A stretch of 59,577 nt of DNA from positions 1-59,577 of the forward strand of contig CAIKZP010000050.1 in assembly GCA_903831935.1 (NCBI GenBank), given 5' to 3'. The notes below the pieces were generated by a model. It worked only from the letters and a program-made list of their open reading frames with translations, did no database searches and was not told the DNA's origin. The stretch comes from an uncultured Bacteroidota bacterium (lineage in GTDB: Bacteria > Bacteroidota > Bacteroidia > Chitinophagales > Chitinophagaceae). Of the stretch, positions 1 to 7,617 are shown piece after piece; position 1 is the stretch's first letter, and every line of letters begins with the position of its first letter. Position numbers and translations under genes: made by a program.

Positions 1-967
1 CTATGCTACGAATACGGTATTGTAAATAGTTTTCGTCCATTACTTCGTCTAAACCAATGGCAATGGCTTCTAAGTCTCTACCTGCTAATCCGCCATAGGT
101 AGGAAAACCTTCTGTCATGATGAGCATATTTCTACAATGCAAAGCCAGTGTATCATTGTGCATAGCAAGAAATCCACCAATATTGGCAAATGCATCCTTT
201 TTTGCACTCATTGTACAACCATCGGCATACGAAAACATTTCTTTTACAATTGTTGGTATTGGAATGTTGGCATATCCCTTTTCCCGAATTTTTATAAAAT
301 AGGCATTCTCTGCAAATCTACAGGCGTCAATAAATAAGGGTATTTGGTGTTGATTACAGATGGCTCTAACTGCTTTAATATTTTCCATACTTACAGGTTG
401 ACCACCGCCAGAATTATTGGTAACTGTAATAATGCAGAGTGGAATATTTTCAGCACCTTTCTCTGTAATAAAATGATTAAGCGCAACAATATCCATATTT
501 CCTTTAAATGGAGCAGGAATGGAAGGATGTTTTCCTTCATTGCAAATCAAGTCAATTCCTTCTGCACCAGAAAATTCTATATTGGCTCTTGTTGTGTCGA
601 ATAGAGTATTACTCACAAAATATTTTCCAGGGCCCCCAAGTATACCAAAAAGAATTTTTTCTGCTGCTCTTCCTTGGTGGGTTGGTATGACCAAAGGCAA
701 TCCTGTAATACGTTGTATGGTTTCTTCAAATCTAAAAAAACTACTGCTACCAGCATAAGATTCATCGCCTTGCATAATTCCTGCCCATTGATTACTACTC
801 ATGGCACTGGTGCCACTATCAGTTAGTAAATCAATTAAAACTTTATTGGCATGTATTAAAAAAGGGTTGTAGTAAGCGGCTTCTAAAACACGAATTCTTT
901 CTTCTTTAGTAGTGAAATAAATAGGCTCTACAGATTTAATCCGAAATGGTTCAATGATTGTTTTCAT
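1..967 (-). CDS. tnaA: Tryptophanase / tyrosine phenol-lyase family beta-eliminating lyase (3' end outside window)
   Basis: This is a PLP-dependent fold-type I lyase that would cleave tryptophan (to indole) or tyrosine (to phenol), giving pyruvate and ammonia. The start is ATG at 967, and about 322 N-terminal residues lie in the window; the C-terminal part is missing. Visible family motifs are EPFRIKSVE near the N-terminus, LLTDSGT, PTHQGR, NNSGGGQPVS, DACRFAENAYF and the PLP-lysine region TMSAKKDA. Overall wording is closer to tyrosine phenol-lyase (MFSYADGCTMS, GLAGRDLEA). However, the residue after the conserved Phe (positions 596-601) is Asp, as in tryptophanases, where tyrosine phenol-lyase has Thr. 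I therefore lean to tryptophanase. No tnaB-type permease or tnaC-like leader is visible. Two palindromes lie upstream. Confidence 0.85.
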   Translation of the reverse strand, partial: MKTIIEPFRIKSVEPIYFTTKEERIRVLEAAYYNPFLIHANKVLIDLLTDSGTSAMSSNQWAGIMQGDESYAGSSSFFRFEETIQRITGLPLVIPTHQGRAAEKILFGILGGPGKYFVSNTLFDTTRANIEFSGAEGIDLICNEGKHPSIPAPFKGNMDIVALNHFITEKGAENIPLCIITVTNNSGGGQPVSMENIKAVRAICNQHQIPLFIDACRFAENAYFIKIREKGYANIPIPTIVKEMFSYADGCTMSAKKDAFANIGGFLAMHNDTLALHCRNMLIMTEGFPTYGGLAGRDLEAIAIGLDEVMDENYLQYRIRSI

Positions 968-1049
968 GTATGAATTTAAAAATTTATAAAGCAATCTTTT
1001 CAATCACAGATACCACTTAGTAATAAGTTATAAACCTGACTGAAATAGA

Positions 1050-1069
1050 TTGGCCAAATGATTGGTCAA
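1050..1069. promoter_or_regulatory. Operator-like inverted repeat, distal copy
   Basis: The sequence TTGGCCAA-ATGA-TTGGTCAA forms an 8-4-8 inverted repeat with one mismatch. It lies 83 bases upstream of the tnaA-like start. Its centre is 42 bases from the centre of the similar repeat at 1093-1110, which is about four helical turns. The role as a repressor or activator site is inferred from symmetry and placement only. Confidence 0.4.
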
Positions 1070-1092
1070 ATAAATAAAAAGATTAAAAATTG

Positions 1093-1110
1093 TTGACAAT
1101 TGTTTGTCAA
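1093..1110. promoter_or_regulatory. Operator-like inverted repeat, second copy
   Basis: TTGACAA-TTGT-TTGTCAA is a perfect 7-4-7 inverted repeat with the same half-site pattern (TTGnCAA or TTGnnCAA) and the same 4-base spacer as the repeat at 1050-1069. A further TTGACAAT half-site sits at 1120-1127. The binding protein is unknown and no obvious regulator gene lies beside it. Confidence 0.4.
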
Positions 1111-1324
1111 AAAAAAATATTGACAATAGAGGAGATAGCTATGCAATGCTACCCAGGGCTTTAATTCAAGAAGGCTTACTAATAATGTTTTTCCAAATCT
1201 GCATATTGTAAAGTTCCATTTTTTTATTGATTAGCAAATTATTTTTTTTAAAGCGTATAATTGCTATCATTGACTTGCTTAAACGTATCTTCAATTTGAA
1301 TTTTATTAATAGCGTATTGATCTA

Positions 1325-1903
1325 ATGACAAATCAGTTGCCTATATCATACAACGATAGAACACTTTTTCACCTATTGCGGCATTTTTCGTTGGTAAATG
1401 ATAATGCTATACAATGCTTAATTGACCGTGGTTATAATCAAGCATTAATTGACGAAAATCTACAAATTCCAGGATCTAAATTTTATGATTATTTCGCAAC
1501 GGATATAAAATCTTTATTGCTTCAATGTGCAACTATTAAAGAAACAGCCTCTTTTCGGCAAAATGGCTACTTGCATCTTTGCTATGAGTTCAACGCAATG
1601 AAATTTCCAGAAGGGATAGGAACTCTAGGAATCATTTCATTAGAGGCATTAAAATCATTAACATCAAACCAACCTGTTCTCAAAAAAAATAGGGGGCATT
1701 TATTACTACACGCAGCAGTTTCAAAACTTCCTATAACAAATTTGCTAACATTGGTTTTAAAAGAACAACAAACCAGTAATTTTTTAATCACTGCATTTCC
1801 TGGATCTGCAGCATTGCCTCTGCCTTCAACAAAATTTAGTACTGAATTTAATGAAACATGCAAATTGTTTTGGGAGCAACAGGTATTTTTAAGTTTAGCT
1901 TAA
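1325..1903 (+). CDS. Hypothetical protein, no recognised family
   Basis: The frame encodes 192 residues from ATG 1325. I do not recognise a family. The protein looks soluble and globular: no signal peptide, no strong transmembrane segment, no coiled coil, and several cysteines scattered through it (in LLLQCATIKE, HLCYEF and the C-terminal NETCKLF). The N-terminal third is helix-like. The gene diverges from the tnaA-like gene across a 357-base gap with palindromes, and its stop directly abuts the end of the convergent pseudouridine synthase gene at 1904. Codon use and AT content resemble the neighbours, so nothing marks it as foreign. It is probably a real but lineage-restricted gene. Confidence 0.6.
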   Translation: MTNQLPISYNDRTLFHLLRHFSLVNDNAIQCLIDRGYNQALIDENLQIPGSKFYDYFATDIKSLLLQCATIKETASFRQNGYLHLCYEFNAMKFPEGIGTLGIISLEALKSLTSNQPVLKKNRGHLLLHAAVSKLPITNLLTLVLKEQQTSNFLITAFPGSAALPLPSTKFSTEFNETCKLFWEQQVFLSLA

Positions 1904-2521
1904 TTAAAACGATTCTTGCCAATTATCAATTTTTAATTTCGAAAAAAAATCGGTTTCTTCTAATTCAATCACTGCACCAGGCTCCCAATTGTTAAGTTCA
2001 ATATTTTCAATAGATACCCGAATCAGTCTTCTGCATTTATGGTGCACAGCTGCTACCATTTTTCTAACCTGATGAAACTTGCCTTCTGTTAAATTAATTA
2101 GTAGCCAAGTGTGTGGGATATGTGCGGGAATTTCGTGTTTGGGGCTATCTAACCAAATGGGTTTTGAAACAATACTTACATCACAAGCTTGTGTTTGATA
2201 AGGTAGGCCTCCTTTAATTTCAATGGTTACGCCAACTTGTAATTTTTTGAGTGTTTCTTCTGTTAGTTTGTTTTTAACCTGTACCAAATAAGTTCTAGTA
2301 TGCGCTGTTGTTCCTTGAAATAAAAGCCTTGTTACTTTAGTATTAGTAGTTAACAATAATAAACCTTCGGAATGATTATCGAGCCTGCCAATTGCATGAA
2401 TTCCTTCTGGAAATGGGTAGTTTAATTGCCCTAAAAGTGTTACATCGTGCGAACTAATAAACTGCGAAACCATGTTATATGGCTTGTTTATTACAAAGTA
2501 TCGATGCGTTTTTTGGGTCAT
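1904..2521 (-). CDS. rluE: RsuA/RluE-family pseudouridine synthase
   Basis: The 205-residue protein belongs to the RsuA/RluB/E/F family, which converts a specific uridine in rRNA to pseudouridine. The family motif GRLDNHSEGLLLL contains the catalytic aspartate, Asp48. HQVRKMVAAV near residue 155 is the conserved C-terminal motif (K-x-HQVRRM type). The N-terminus starts directly with the catalytic domain (YFVINKPYNMVSQF). There is no S4 RNA-binding domain, which matches RluE and not RsuA or RluB. Assignment to 23S rRNA U2457 (E. coli numbering) is inferred from this architecture. The gene is convergent with the unknown ORF, the two stop codons being adjacent. Confidence 0.85.
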   Translation of the reverse strand: MTQKTHRYFVINKPYNMVSQFISSHDVTLLGQLNYPFPEGIHAIGRLDNHSEGLLLLTTNTKVTRLLFQGTTAHTRTYLVQVKNKLTEETLKKLQVGVTIEIKGGLPYQTQACDVSIVSKPIWLDSPKHEIPAHIPHTWLLINLTEGKFHQVRKMVAAVHHKCRRLIRVSIENIELNNWEPGAVIELEETDFFSKLKIDNWQESF

Positions 2522-2633
2522 TTTTGGGTTTTACAAGGGTGTTTACTAATAGATTGCGAATATATTGTAAAGAAAAGCAGTAGCCGTTTTCTGATAAAAA
2601 CTATCTTTAAACATTGAAACCAAACCTATTGAA

Positions 2634-2882
2634 ATGCTAAGCAACAACGATATCCTTAAAAAAATACGTGTAGCCCTCTCTCTACGAACTGAAGAAGTGA
2701 TACATATTTTATCCTTAGAAGGCTTTGTAATTACCAAAGGTGCTTTAGGCGATTTGTTTCGTCATCCAGACCATCCTAGTTATGTAGAAGCAGGTGATCA
2801 AATCCTTAGAAATTTTTTAAATGGCTTGGTTACTTATAAAAGAGGAAAGTTAGAAGACGAAGCAACGAGCGATAAAAAATAA
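2634..2882 (+). CDS. DUF1456 (YehS-like) protein, single-repeat form
   Basis: This 82-residue protein opens with MLSNNDILKKIRVAL and carries FLNGLVTYKRGK, which are hallmarks of the DUF1456 / YehS family. From memory, family members such as E. coli YehS are about 150 residues and contain this unit twice; here only one unit is present, followed by a charged tail (EDEATSDKK). The function of the family is unknown. The gene starts 112 bases from the divergent rluE-like start and runs in the same direction as the GH63 gene 34 bases downstream. No second unit is visible downstream, since the GH63 coding region begins at once, so this looks like a natural short form. Confidence 0.75.
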   Translation: MLSNNDILKKIRVALSLRTEEVIHILSLEGFVITKGALGDLFRHPDHPSYVEAGDQILRNFLNGLVTYKRGKLEDEATSDKK

Positions 2883-2916
2883 GTCCTTCCTATAGATTTT
2901 TTGTAATTTTTTTTTG

Positions 2917-5589
2917 ATGACAGCCGAACAACAGAGACTTAAAGTTAACGCTAGTAAAAAAGTACCCTTAGAGCAATGGGGCCCATATTTATCCGAACGC
3001 CAATGGGGAACCGTACGAGAAGATTATAGTGGAAATAGTGATGCATGGAATTATTTTCCTTTCAATCACGCCCAAAGTAGGGCCTATGTTTGGGGTGAAG
3101 ATGGACTAGGGGGGATATCAGATTTTTTTGGCAATTTATGTTTTGCCATTTCATTATGGAATGGGAAAGATGAAATTTTAAAAGAACGTTTATTTGGCTT
3201 AGGAAATTACGAGGGTAACCATGGAGAAGATGTTAAAGAACTCTATTATTATTTAGATAATATTCCTTCGCATTATTATATGCAGATGCTGTACAAGTAT
3301 CCGCAAAACGCCTTTCCTTATCAACAACTACTGGAGGTAAATAAAAATAGAAGTAGGCAAGAAACGGAATATGAAATATTAGATACAGGCGTTTTTGAAG
3401 ACAATAAATATTTTGATGTTTATATCACTTATGCAAAATATAGCAAGCGCGATATTGGAATAAAAATCGAGATAATTAATAGGGGTAAAAATGCAGCCCC
3501 AATAACAGTTTTGCCCAATTTATGGTTTTACAATAGATGGAAGCAAAATGATATGATTCAAAAACCTATCATTCAAGAAGTGCAAGACGGAATTGTACGC
3601 GCAACACATGAAAGGCTAGGAAAATATTATTTGTATTATCAAAAATCAAATGACCGTTTTTTTACAGAAAACGAAACAAATACCGATAAATTATTTGGAA
3701 CACCCAACGAATCAATATTTGTAAAAGATGCATTTAATGATGCAATCATTTCTAAAAAAAATGTTACAGAACTAAGTAGCAAAAAAGAAGGTACCAAATT
3801 TGCACCTGTTTATCATTTTAATATTCCAGCTGGAGGTTCAAAAACAATTTATTTACGTTTAGGAGATGTGTTGTTAGATAATCCTTTTTCAAAGGATTGT
3901 GATGGTATTTTCTCTCAAAGAAAAATTGAAGCAGACGAATTTTATGATGAAATTCTGCCAGACCAATTGTCGGCAGATATTAGAAATATTCAAAGGAAGG
4001 CACTAGCAGGTTTGTTGTGGAGTAAACAGTATTATCATTACGATGTTGAAAAATGGCTCAGTAAATCGGATGGAATTGCTCCTATCACAGACCAACGAAA
4101 ATATGGGCGAAATCACGATTGGCAACATTTAAAAAATCAAGATATTGTATTGATGCCCGATAAATGGGAATATCCCTGGTATGCAGCCTGGGATCTTGCT
4201 TTTCATTGTGTGCCAATTGCAATGGTAGATCCAACTTTTGCAAAACACCAACTTAGTTTGGTGATGCGCGAATGGTATATGAAGCCAGATGGTCAGCTGC
4301 CTGCTTACGAATGGAATTTTGGAGACGTTAATCCGCCGGTACAAGCTTGGGCGGCTTTGCAGGTTTACAATATAGAAAAGAAACAAACAGGAAAAGGCGA
4401 TGTAGTTTTTTTGAAAAAAATCTTTCAAAAATTAATTATCAATTTTACTTGGTGGATTAATAGAAAGGATAAAAACGGAAAAAATATATTTGAGGGAGGA
4501 TTTTTAGGACTAGATAATATTGGCGTATTTAATAGAAGTGTTCAATTGCACAGTCAAGCATTGTTAGAACAAGCAGATGGTACTAGTTGGATGGGTATGT
4601 ATGCGCTGAATTTAATGGATATGGCCCTTGAAATATCTATGCATGACGAATCTTTTGAAGATACGGCCACTAAGTTTTTTGAACATTTTGTATTGATTGC
4701 CGAAGCCCTCAATGAAAAGGGAATGTGGAATGATGAAGATAAATTTTATTACGATACACTAGGCCTTCCAGGTAGCAAGCCTATCCAATTACGCATTCAG
4801 TCAATTGTGGGTTTGACTTCTTTATTTGCAGTTTCCATAATCAATAAAAAAGTATTTGAAAAGTTGCAAGACTTTACTAAACGGATAACTTGGTTTGAAC
4901 AGTATCGTTTAAAAAACAACCGTTTTTGGCCCAATGAAGAAAAAGCAGAAGAAGGAAAAACATTGATTTCTCTTATTCCAAAAGATCGCTTAATTGCCAT
5001 ATTACAACGCTTGTTAAGTGAAACTGAATTCTTGTCTCCTGGTGGAATTAGGGCCTTGTCTAAATACCACCAAGAAAATCCTTATAAAGTAAATATTGAA
5101 GGAACAGATTATTCTATTCAATACGATCCTGGTGATAGTACTTCTGATTTTTTTGGGGGCAATAGTAACTGGCGCGGTCCTGTATGGATGCCTATTAATT
5201 ATATGATCATACAAAGCATTAAAAAATTTGGCGAATTTTATGATGCGTCACTTACTGTTGAATATCCAACTGGTTCAGGCAATTTCATTACACTAAAAGA
5301 AGTGGCCATTGAATTAACCAAAAGGGTAATCAGTTTGTTTGAATTAGATGGTGCACATTGCAGACAATTAAATGCAGAACAAAATTGGTTTTATTGTCAA
5401 CCAGAAAACAAAGATTTAGTATTGTTTTATGAATATTTTAATGGTGATAATGGTAGGGGTTTAGGTGCTAGTCATCAAAGTGGATGGACAGCATTAGTAG
5501 CTGAATTAATTAATGAAATATCGCCCAAAGAAAAAATAAAAAAAGAAATATTGCTTAATGAAGAGGATGATGAAGCAAGTGAATTGTAA
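2917..5589 (+). CDS. Glycoside hydrolase family 63 (glucosidase-like) protein
   Basis: An 890-residue cytoplasmic protein (no signal peptide) of the bacterial GH63 type, with an (alpha/alpha)6-barrel catalytic domain predicted to hydrolyse an alpha-glucoside or a related compatible-solute glycoside. The N-terminal region (EQWGPYLSERQWGTVREDYS) and the motifs WEYPWYAAWDLAFH and AYEWNFGDVNPPVQAWA are typical of these proteins. Asp426 in the AAWDLAFH motif is the likely general acid by family analogy. The motif SNWRGPVWMPINY near residue 755 is also conserved in the family. The start chosen is ATG 2917; an in-frame TTG lies one codon earlier. The 3' end overlaps the convergent membrane protein gene by 35 bases. 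The substrate cannot be read from sequence. Confidence 0.82.
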   Translation: MTAEQQRLKVNASKKVPLEQWGPYLSERQWGTVREDYSGNSDAWNYFPFNHAQSRAYVWGEDGLGGISDFFGNLCFAISLWNGKDEILKERLFGLGNYEGNHGEDVKELYYYLDNIPSHYYMQMLYKYPQNAFPYQQLLEVNKNRSRQETEYEILDTGVFEDNKYFDVYITYAKYSKRDIGIKIEIINRGKNAAPITVLPNLWFYNRWKQNDMIQKPIIQEVQDGIVRATHERLGKYYLYYQKSNDRFFTENETNTDKLFGTPNESIFVKDAFNDAIISKKNVTELSSKKEGTKFAPVYHFNIPAGGSKTIYLRLGDVLLDNPFSKDCDGIFSQRKIEADEFYDEILPDQLSADIRNIQRKALAGLLWSKQYYHYDVEKWLSKSDGIAPITDQRKYGRNHDWQHLKNQDIVLMPDKWEYPWYAAWDLAFHCVPIAMVDPTFAKHQLSLVMREWYMKPDGQLPAYEWNFGDVNPPVQAWAALQVYNIEKKQTGKGDVVFLKKIFQKLIINFTWWINRKDKNGKNIFEGGFLGLDNIGVFNRSVQLHSQALLEQADGTSWMGMYALNLMDMALEISMHDESFEDTATKFFEHFVLIAEALNEKGMWNDEDKFYYDTLGLPGSKPIQLRIQSIVGLTSLFAVSIINKKVFEKLQDFTKRITWFEQYRLKNNRFWPNEEKAEEGKTLISLIPKDRLIAILQRLLSETEFLSPGGIRALSKYHQENPYKVNIEGTDYSIQYDPGDSTSDFFGGNSNWRGPVWMPINYMIIQSIKKFGEFYDASLTVEYPTGSGNFITLKEVAIELTKRVISLFELDGAHCRQLNAEQNWFYCQPENKDLVLFYEYFNGDNGRGLGASHQSGWTALVAELINEISPKEKIKKEILLNEEDDEASEL

Positions 5590-5917
5590 AATAAGCAAGT
5601 AATGATATAGTTAAAACCACAATGATGGCTATGATTGTCCATGATTGTTCTTTTATTTGTCTATTGATTTGACGTTTTTTTCGTTTGCCAATTTGCTTTT
5701 GTAATTGACTGTTTAATTGTGTAACATAGGCTTGCGTTAATTGTGGATCTTTAAAATTTTGAAGTCCTTCAATTGCTTCATTTACCATTAGGTCTTCTGC
5801 CATTTGGTTCTCAACCAAAAAACGCTCCTCAGCACTAGCTGTGCCAGCTAAATACTTTTGAAATAGCTGTTCGTCTATGCTATTACTATTGGATAATATG
5901 TTTTTTAAATCAGACAT
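5555..5917 (-). CDS. Putative anti-sigma factor, single-pass membrane protein
   Basis: A 120-residue protein with an acidic N-terminal cytoplasmic part (DEQLFQKYLAGTASAEERFLVENQM), a basic stretch (GKRKKRQINRQIK), one transmembrane helix at about residues 94-113, and a very short His-rich outer tail. This is the layout of small anti-sigma factors encoded with ECF sigma genes in Chitinophagaceae. There is no zinc-binding HxxxCxxC motif. Its ATG shares a base with the sigma stop codon (TAATG), which suggests translational coupling. Little protein lies outside the membrane, so any signal sensing probably needs a partner. The function is inferred from context and topology. Confidence 0.65.
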   Translation of the reverse strand: MSDLKNILSNSNSIDEQLFQKYLAGTASAEERFLVENQMAEDLMVNEAIEGLQNFKDPQLTQAYVTQLNSQLQKQIGKRKKRQINRQIKEQSWTIIAIIVVLTISLLAYFTIHLLHHPLH

Positions 5918-6483
5918 TATAATTGCTGCAATTTATTCATAACTAGTGTTTTTAAATTGCGTTTGCCATTTTGAATATAACTCTTTACTTGCAATAAACT
6001 AAATCCTGTTACTGCTACAATCTCTTGGTAACTCTTTTTTTCTAAATAAAACAAACTTACACAAGCTTTTTGAGGATGATTTAATTCATTCAAAGCTTTT
6101 TCTAGAACGGCATAAGTATTTTCTTTGTTGCTATTTTCGGATTCAAAATAGGAATTGTCATGGATATTAACTTCGGTACTAATTGTTACCCATTTTGTTT
6201 TATCCCTTAACTGCATCAAGCAATGATTCCTAGCAATGGTATAAAGCCAACTTTTTAAAAAGTCTACGTTCGTTTTTGGTAATGCAATAATTGCTTTTAA
6301 AAAAACTTGTTGTACGGCATCCTTAGCCGCTTCTTCATTTCTAAGATATTTCATACATACACCTAATAATAATAGGGTATAGCGTTGCAGCAAAATACCT
6401 AGCCATTGACTATCTTGATCGAGTTTAAATTTCTCGAGCAGTTCTTTGTCGCTAATATTTTCTAGGTTGTTTTTTTGCAACAC
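5917..6483 (-). CDS. ECF-type RNA polymerase sigma factor
   Basis: A sigma-70 family ECF sigma factor. Region 2 is seen in ISDKELLEKFK...RYTLLLLGVCMKYLRNEEAAKDAVQQVFLKA and FLKSWLYTIARNHCL. Region 4 is seen in LNELNHPQKACVSLFYLEKKSYQEIVAVTGFSLLQVKSYIQNGKRNLK. The open frame extends to 6651, but that would run across the start of the divergent NlpC/P60 gene. I placed the start at GTG 6483, which gives 188 residues, the usual ECF length; TTG 6480 is equally possible. The stop overlaps the start of the putative anti-sigma gene. The regulon is unknown, and no extracellular-sensor receptor lies beside it. Confidence 0.8.
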   Translation of the reverse strand: MLQKNNLENISDKELLEKFKLDQDSQWLGILLQRYTLLLLGVCMKYLRNEEAAKDAVQQVFLKAIIALPKTNVDFLKSWLYTIARNHCLMQLRDKTKWVTISTEVNIHDNSYFESENSNKENTYAVLEKALNELNHPQKACVSLFYLEKKSYQEIVAVTGFSLLQVKSYIQNGKRNLKTLVMNKLQQL

Positions 6484-6551
6484 GTTAAAAAATGCTTTAA
6501 TACTTAGATGCCAATTTTCTAAAATTCCATAACTTGAACTAAAATTAGTCA

Positions 6552-7322
6552 ATGTCTTTTGTAATAGCCATAGTTCCTGTATCACCCATGCGTTTAGAAG
6601 CATCTCACCGCGCAGAAATGGTGAGTCAATTATTATTTGGAGAAACGGCAAAGGTGCTAGAGTCTACAAAAGATTTTACAAAAATTCAATGCATTTACGA
6701 CGATTATATTGGATGGTGCCAAACAAGCCAATTAGCGGCCATTCCAGAGGCTTTGTTGAATAATAGCAACAATGTACTAACTGCAAATTACCTGTCTGAG
6801 ATCAAGTGCAATGGAGCGTCTATGCAAATTCCTATGGGTTGTCCTGTAGGAATATTTCAAAATGGCCAAACGCAAATAGGAAATGATCTTTTTAATGTAT
6901 CAGTATCATTAACCCAACCATCAGCAGCATTAGTAAATGAATCTGTTATTAATGTTATAGCGAATAGTTATTTAAACACGCCTTATTTATGGGGCGGAAA
7001 ATCAATTTTTGGAATTGATTGTAGTGGGTTTACCCAACAAGTGTATAGAAGTTTAGGAATGGCCTTGCCACGGGATGCTTATCAACAGGCAGCTTTAGGC
7101 GAAGTGGTAGGTTTTTTACAAGAAGCCAAATGCGGCGACCTTGCATTTTTTGATAATGCAGAAGGCAAAATTACCCATACTGGATTAATGTTAAACAATG
7201 CAACCATTATTCATTCCTCTGGTAAAGTTCGAATTGATCCTATCGACAATATGGGTATTGTAAATAAATTATCGGGCGAAAGAACCCACCAATTAAGAAT
7301 CATTAAAAGATACTTTCTTTAA
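6552..7322 (+). CDS. NlpC/P60 family cysteine peptidase with SH3-like N-terminal domains
   Basis: A 256-residue predicted gamma-D-glutamyl-diamino-acid endopeptidase acting on peptidoglycan peptides. The N-terminal half has bacterial SH3-like segments (HRAEMVSQLLFGE, IQCIYDDYIGWC). The C-terminal NlpC/P60 domain has YLWGGKSIFGIDCSGF with catalytic Cys157, then GDLAFFDN...THTGLML with the catalytic His, and IIHSSGKVR. I see no signal peptide; this resembles Bacteroidota homologues that also start at a short MSFVIAIVPVSPMR N-terminus. It may act on turnover peptides or leave by another route. The gene diverges from the sigma gene, with 68 bases between the chosen starts. A terminator follows at 7328. 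Confidence 0.85.
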   Translation: MSFVIAIVPVSPMRLEASHRAEMVSQLLFGETAKVLESTKDFTKIQCIYDDYIGWCQTSQLAAIPEALLNNSNNVLTANYLSEIKCNGASMQIPMGCPVGIFQNGQTQIGNDLFNVSVSLTQPSAALVNESVINVIANSYLNTPYLWGGKSIFGIDCSGFTQQVYRSLGMALPRDAYQQAALGEVVGFLQEAKCGDLAFFDNAEGKITHTGLMLNNATIIHSSGKVRIDPIDNMGIVNKLSGERTHQLRIIKRYFL

Positions 7323-7327
7323 ACGCC

Positions 7328-7352
7328 AAAAGCAGCCCATTGAGCTGCTTTT
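7328..7352. terminator. Bidirectional intrinsic terminator
   Basis: AAAAGCAGC and GCTGCTTTT form a perfect 9-base-pair stem around a 7-base loop. The A and T flanks make it suitable for both strands. It sits between the convergent NlpC/P60 gene (ending 7322) and the small membrane protein gene (ending 7379). Confidence 0.8.
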
Positions 7353-7378
7353 GTAAATATGGTATTAATTCAAACGAA

Positions 7379-7531
7379 TTAAAGTAAGTCTAAAGATTTA
7401 GCAAAATAAGTAACAGTACCTGGTAATGCTAACCAAAAAAATTGACGATAAACCACTAGTAAGGTGATTAAAATCCCTAACCATATAAAAAACCAAAGCC
7501 AATTTTTACTATTTGATTTTACTGCTTCCAT
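7379..7531 (-). CDS. Small (50 aa) membrane protein
   Basis: The frame starts at ATG 7531 and stops at 7379, and encodes MEAVKSNSKNWLWFFIWLGI and onward to a C-terminal FAKSLDLL. It has one strong transmembrane helix at about residues 11-28 and a second hydrophobic stretch (FFWLALPGTVTYF). Support that it is real: a well-formed TATATTTG promoter box on the same strand at 7548-7555, a terminator just past the stop, and otherwise unexplained sequence in a 295-base gap. No family is recognised. It could be a small respiratory or envelope accessory subunit, but nothing in the sequence shows this. Confidence 0.6.
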   Translation of the reverse strand: MEAVKSNSKNWLWFFIWLGILITLLVVYRQFFWLALPGTVTYFAKSLDLL

Positions 7532-7547
7532 TGTTATTTATTTTTTG

Positions 7548-7581
7548 CAAATATAGGAACGACTTGCTTATTTTTTTCAAA
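7548..7581 (-). promoter_or_regulatory. Bacteroidota-type promoter for the 50-aa membrane protein
   Basis: Reading on the minus strand, TTTG (7581-7578) is followed after 22 bases by TATATTTG (7555-7548), which matches the TTTG ... TAnnTTTG pattern of Bacteroidota housekeeping promoters. The spacer is slightly longer than the usual 19. It ends 16 bases before the ATG at 7531. Confidence 0.5.
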
Positions 7582-7617
7582 TTCTCTAGTTTCTATTCTA
7601 ATTATTTAAACTGGAGG

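Larger units (their letters stand above)
968..1324. other. Intergenic region between divergent tnaA-like gene and unknown ORF
   Basis: This is a 357-base AT-rich gap between two divergent genes. I see no RNA gene and no convincing ORF in it. Its one clear structure is a pair of operator-like inverted repeats at 1050-1069 and 1093-1110, annotated separately. No good TAnnTTTG promoter box was found on either strand. Confidence 0.6.

Noticed and set aside
117..758. Plus-strand frames across the first 760 bases
   Set aside because: They are antisense to the tnaA-like gene, whose minus-strand frame has clear PLP-enzyme motifs.
5014..5214. Minus-strand frames within the GH63 gene
   Set aside because: The GH63 reading frame is conserved along its whole length. 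These antisense frames are incidental.
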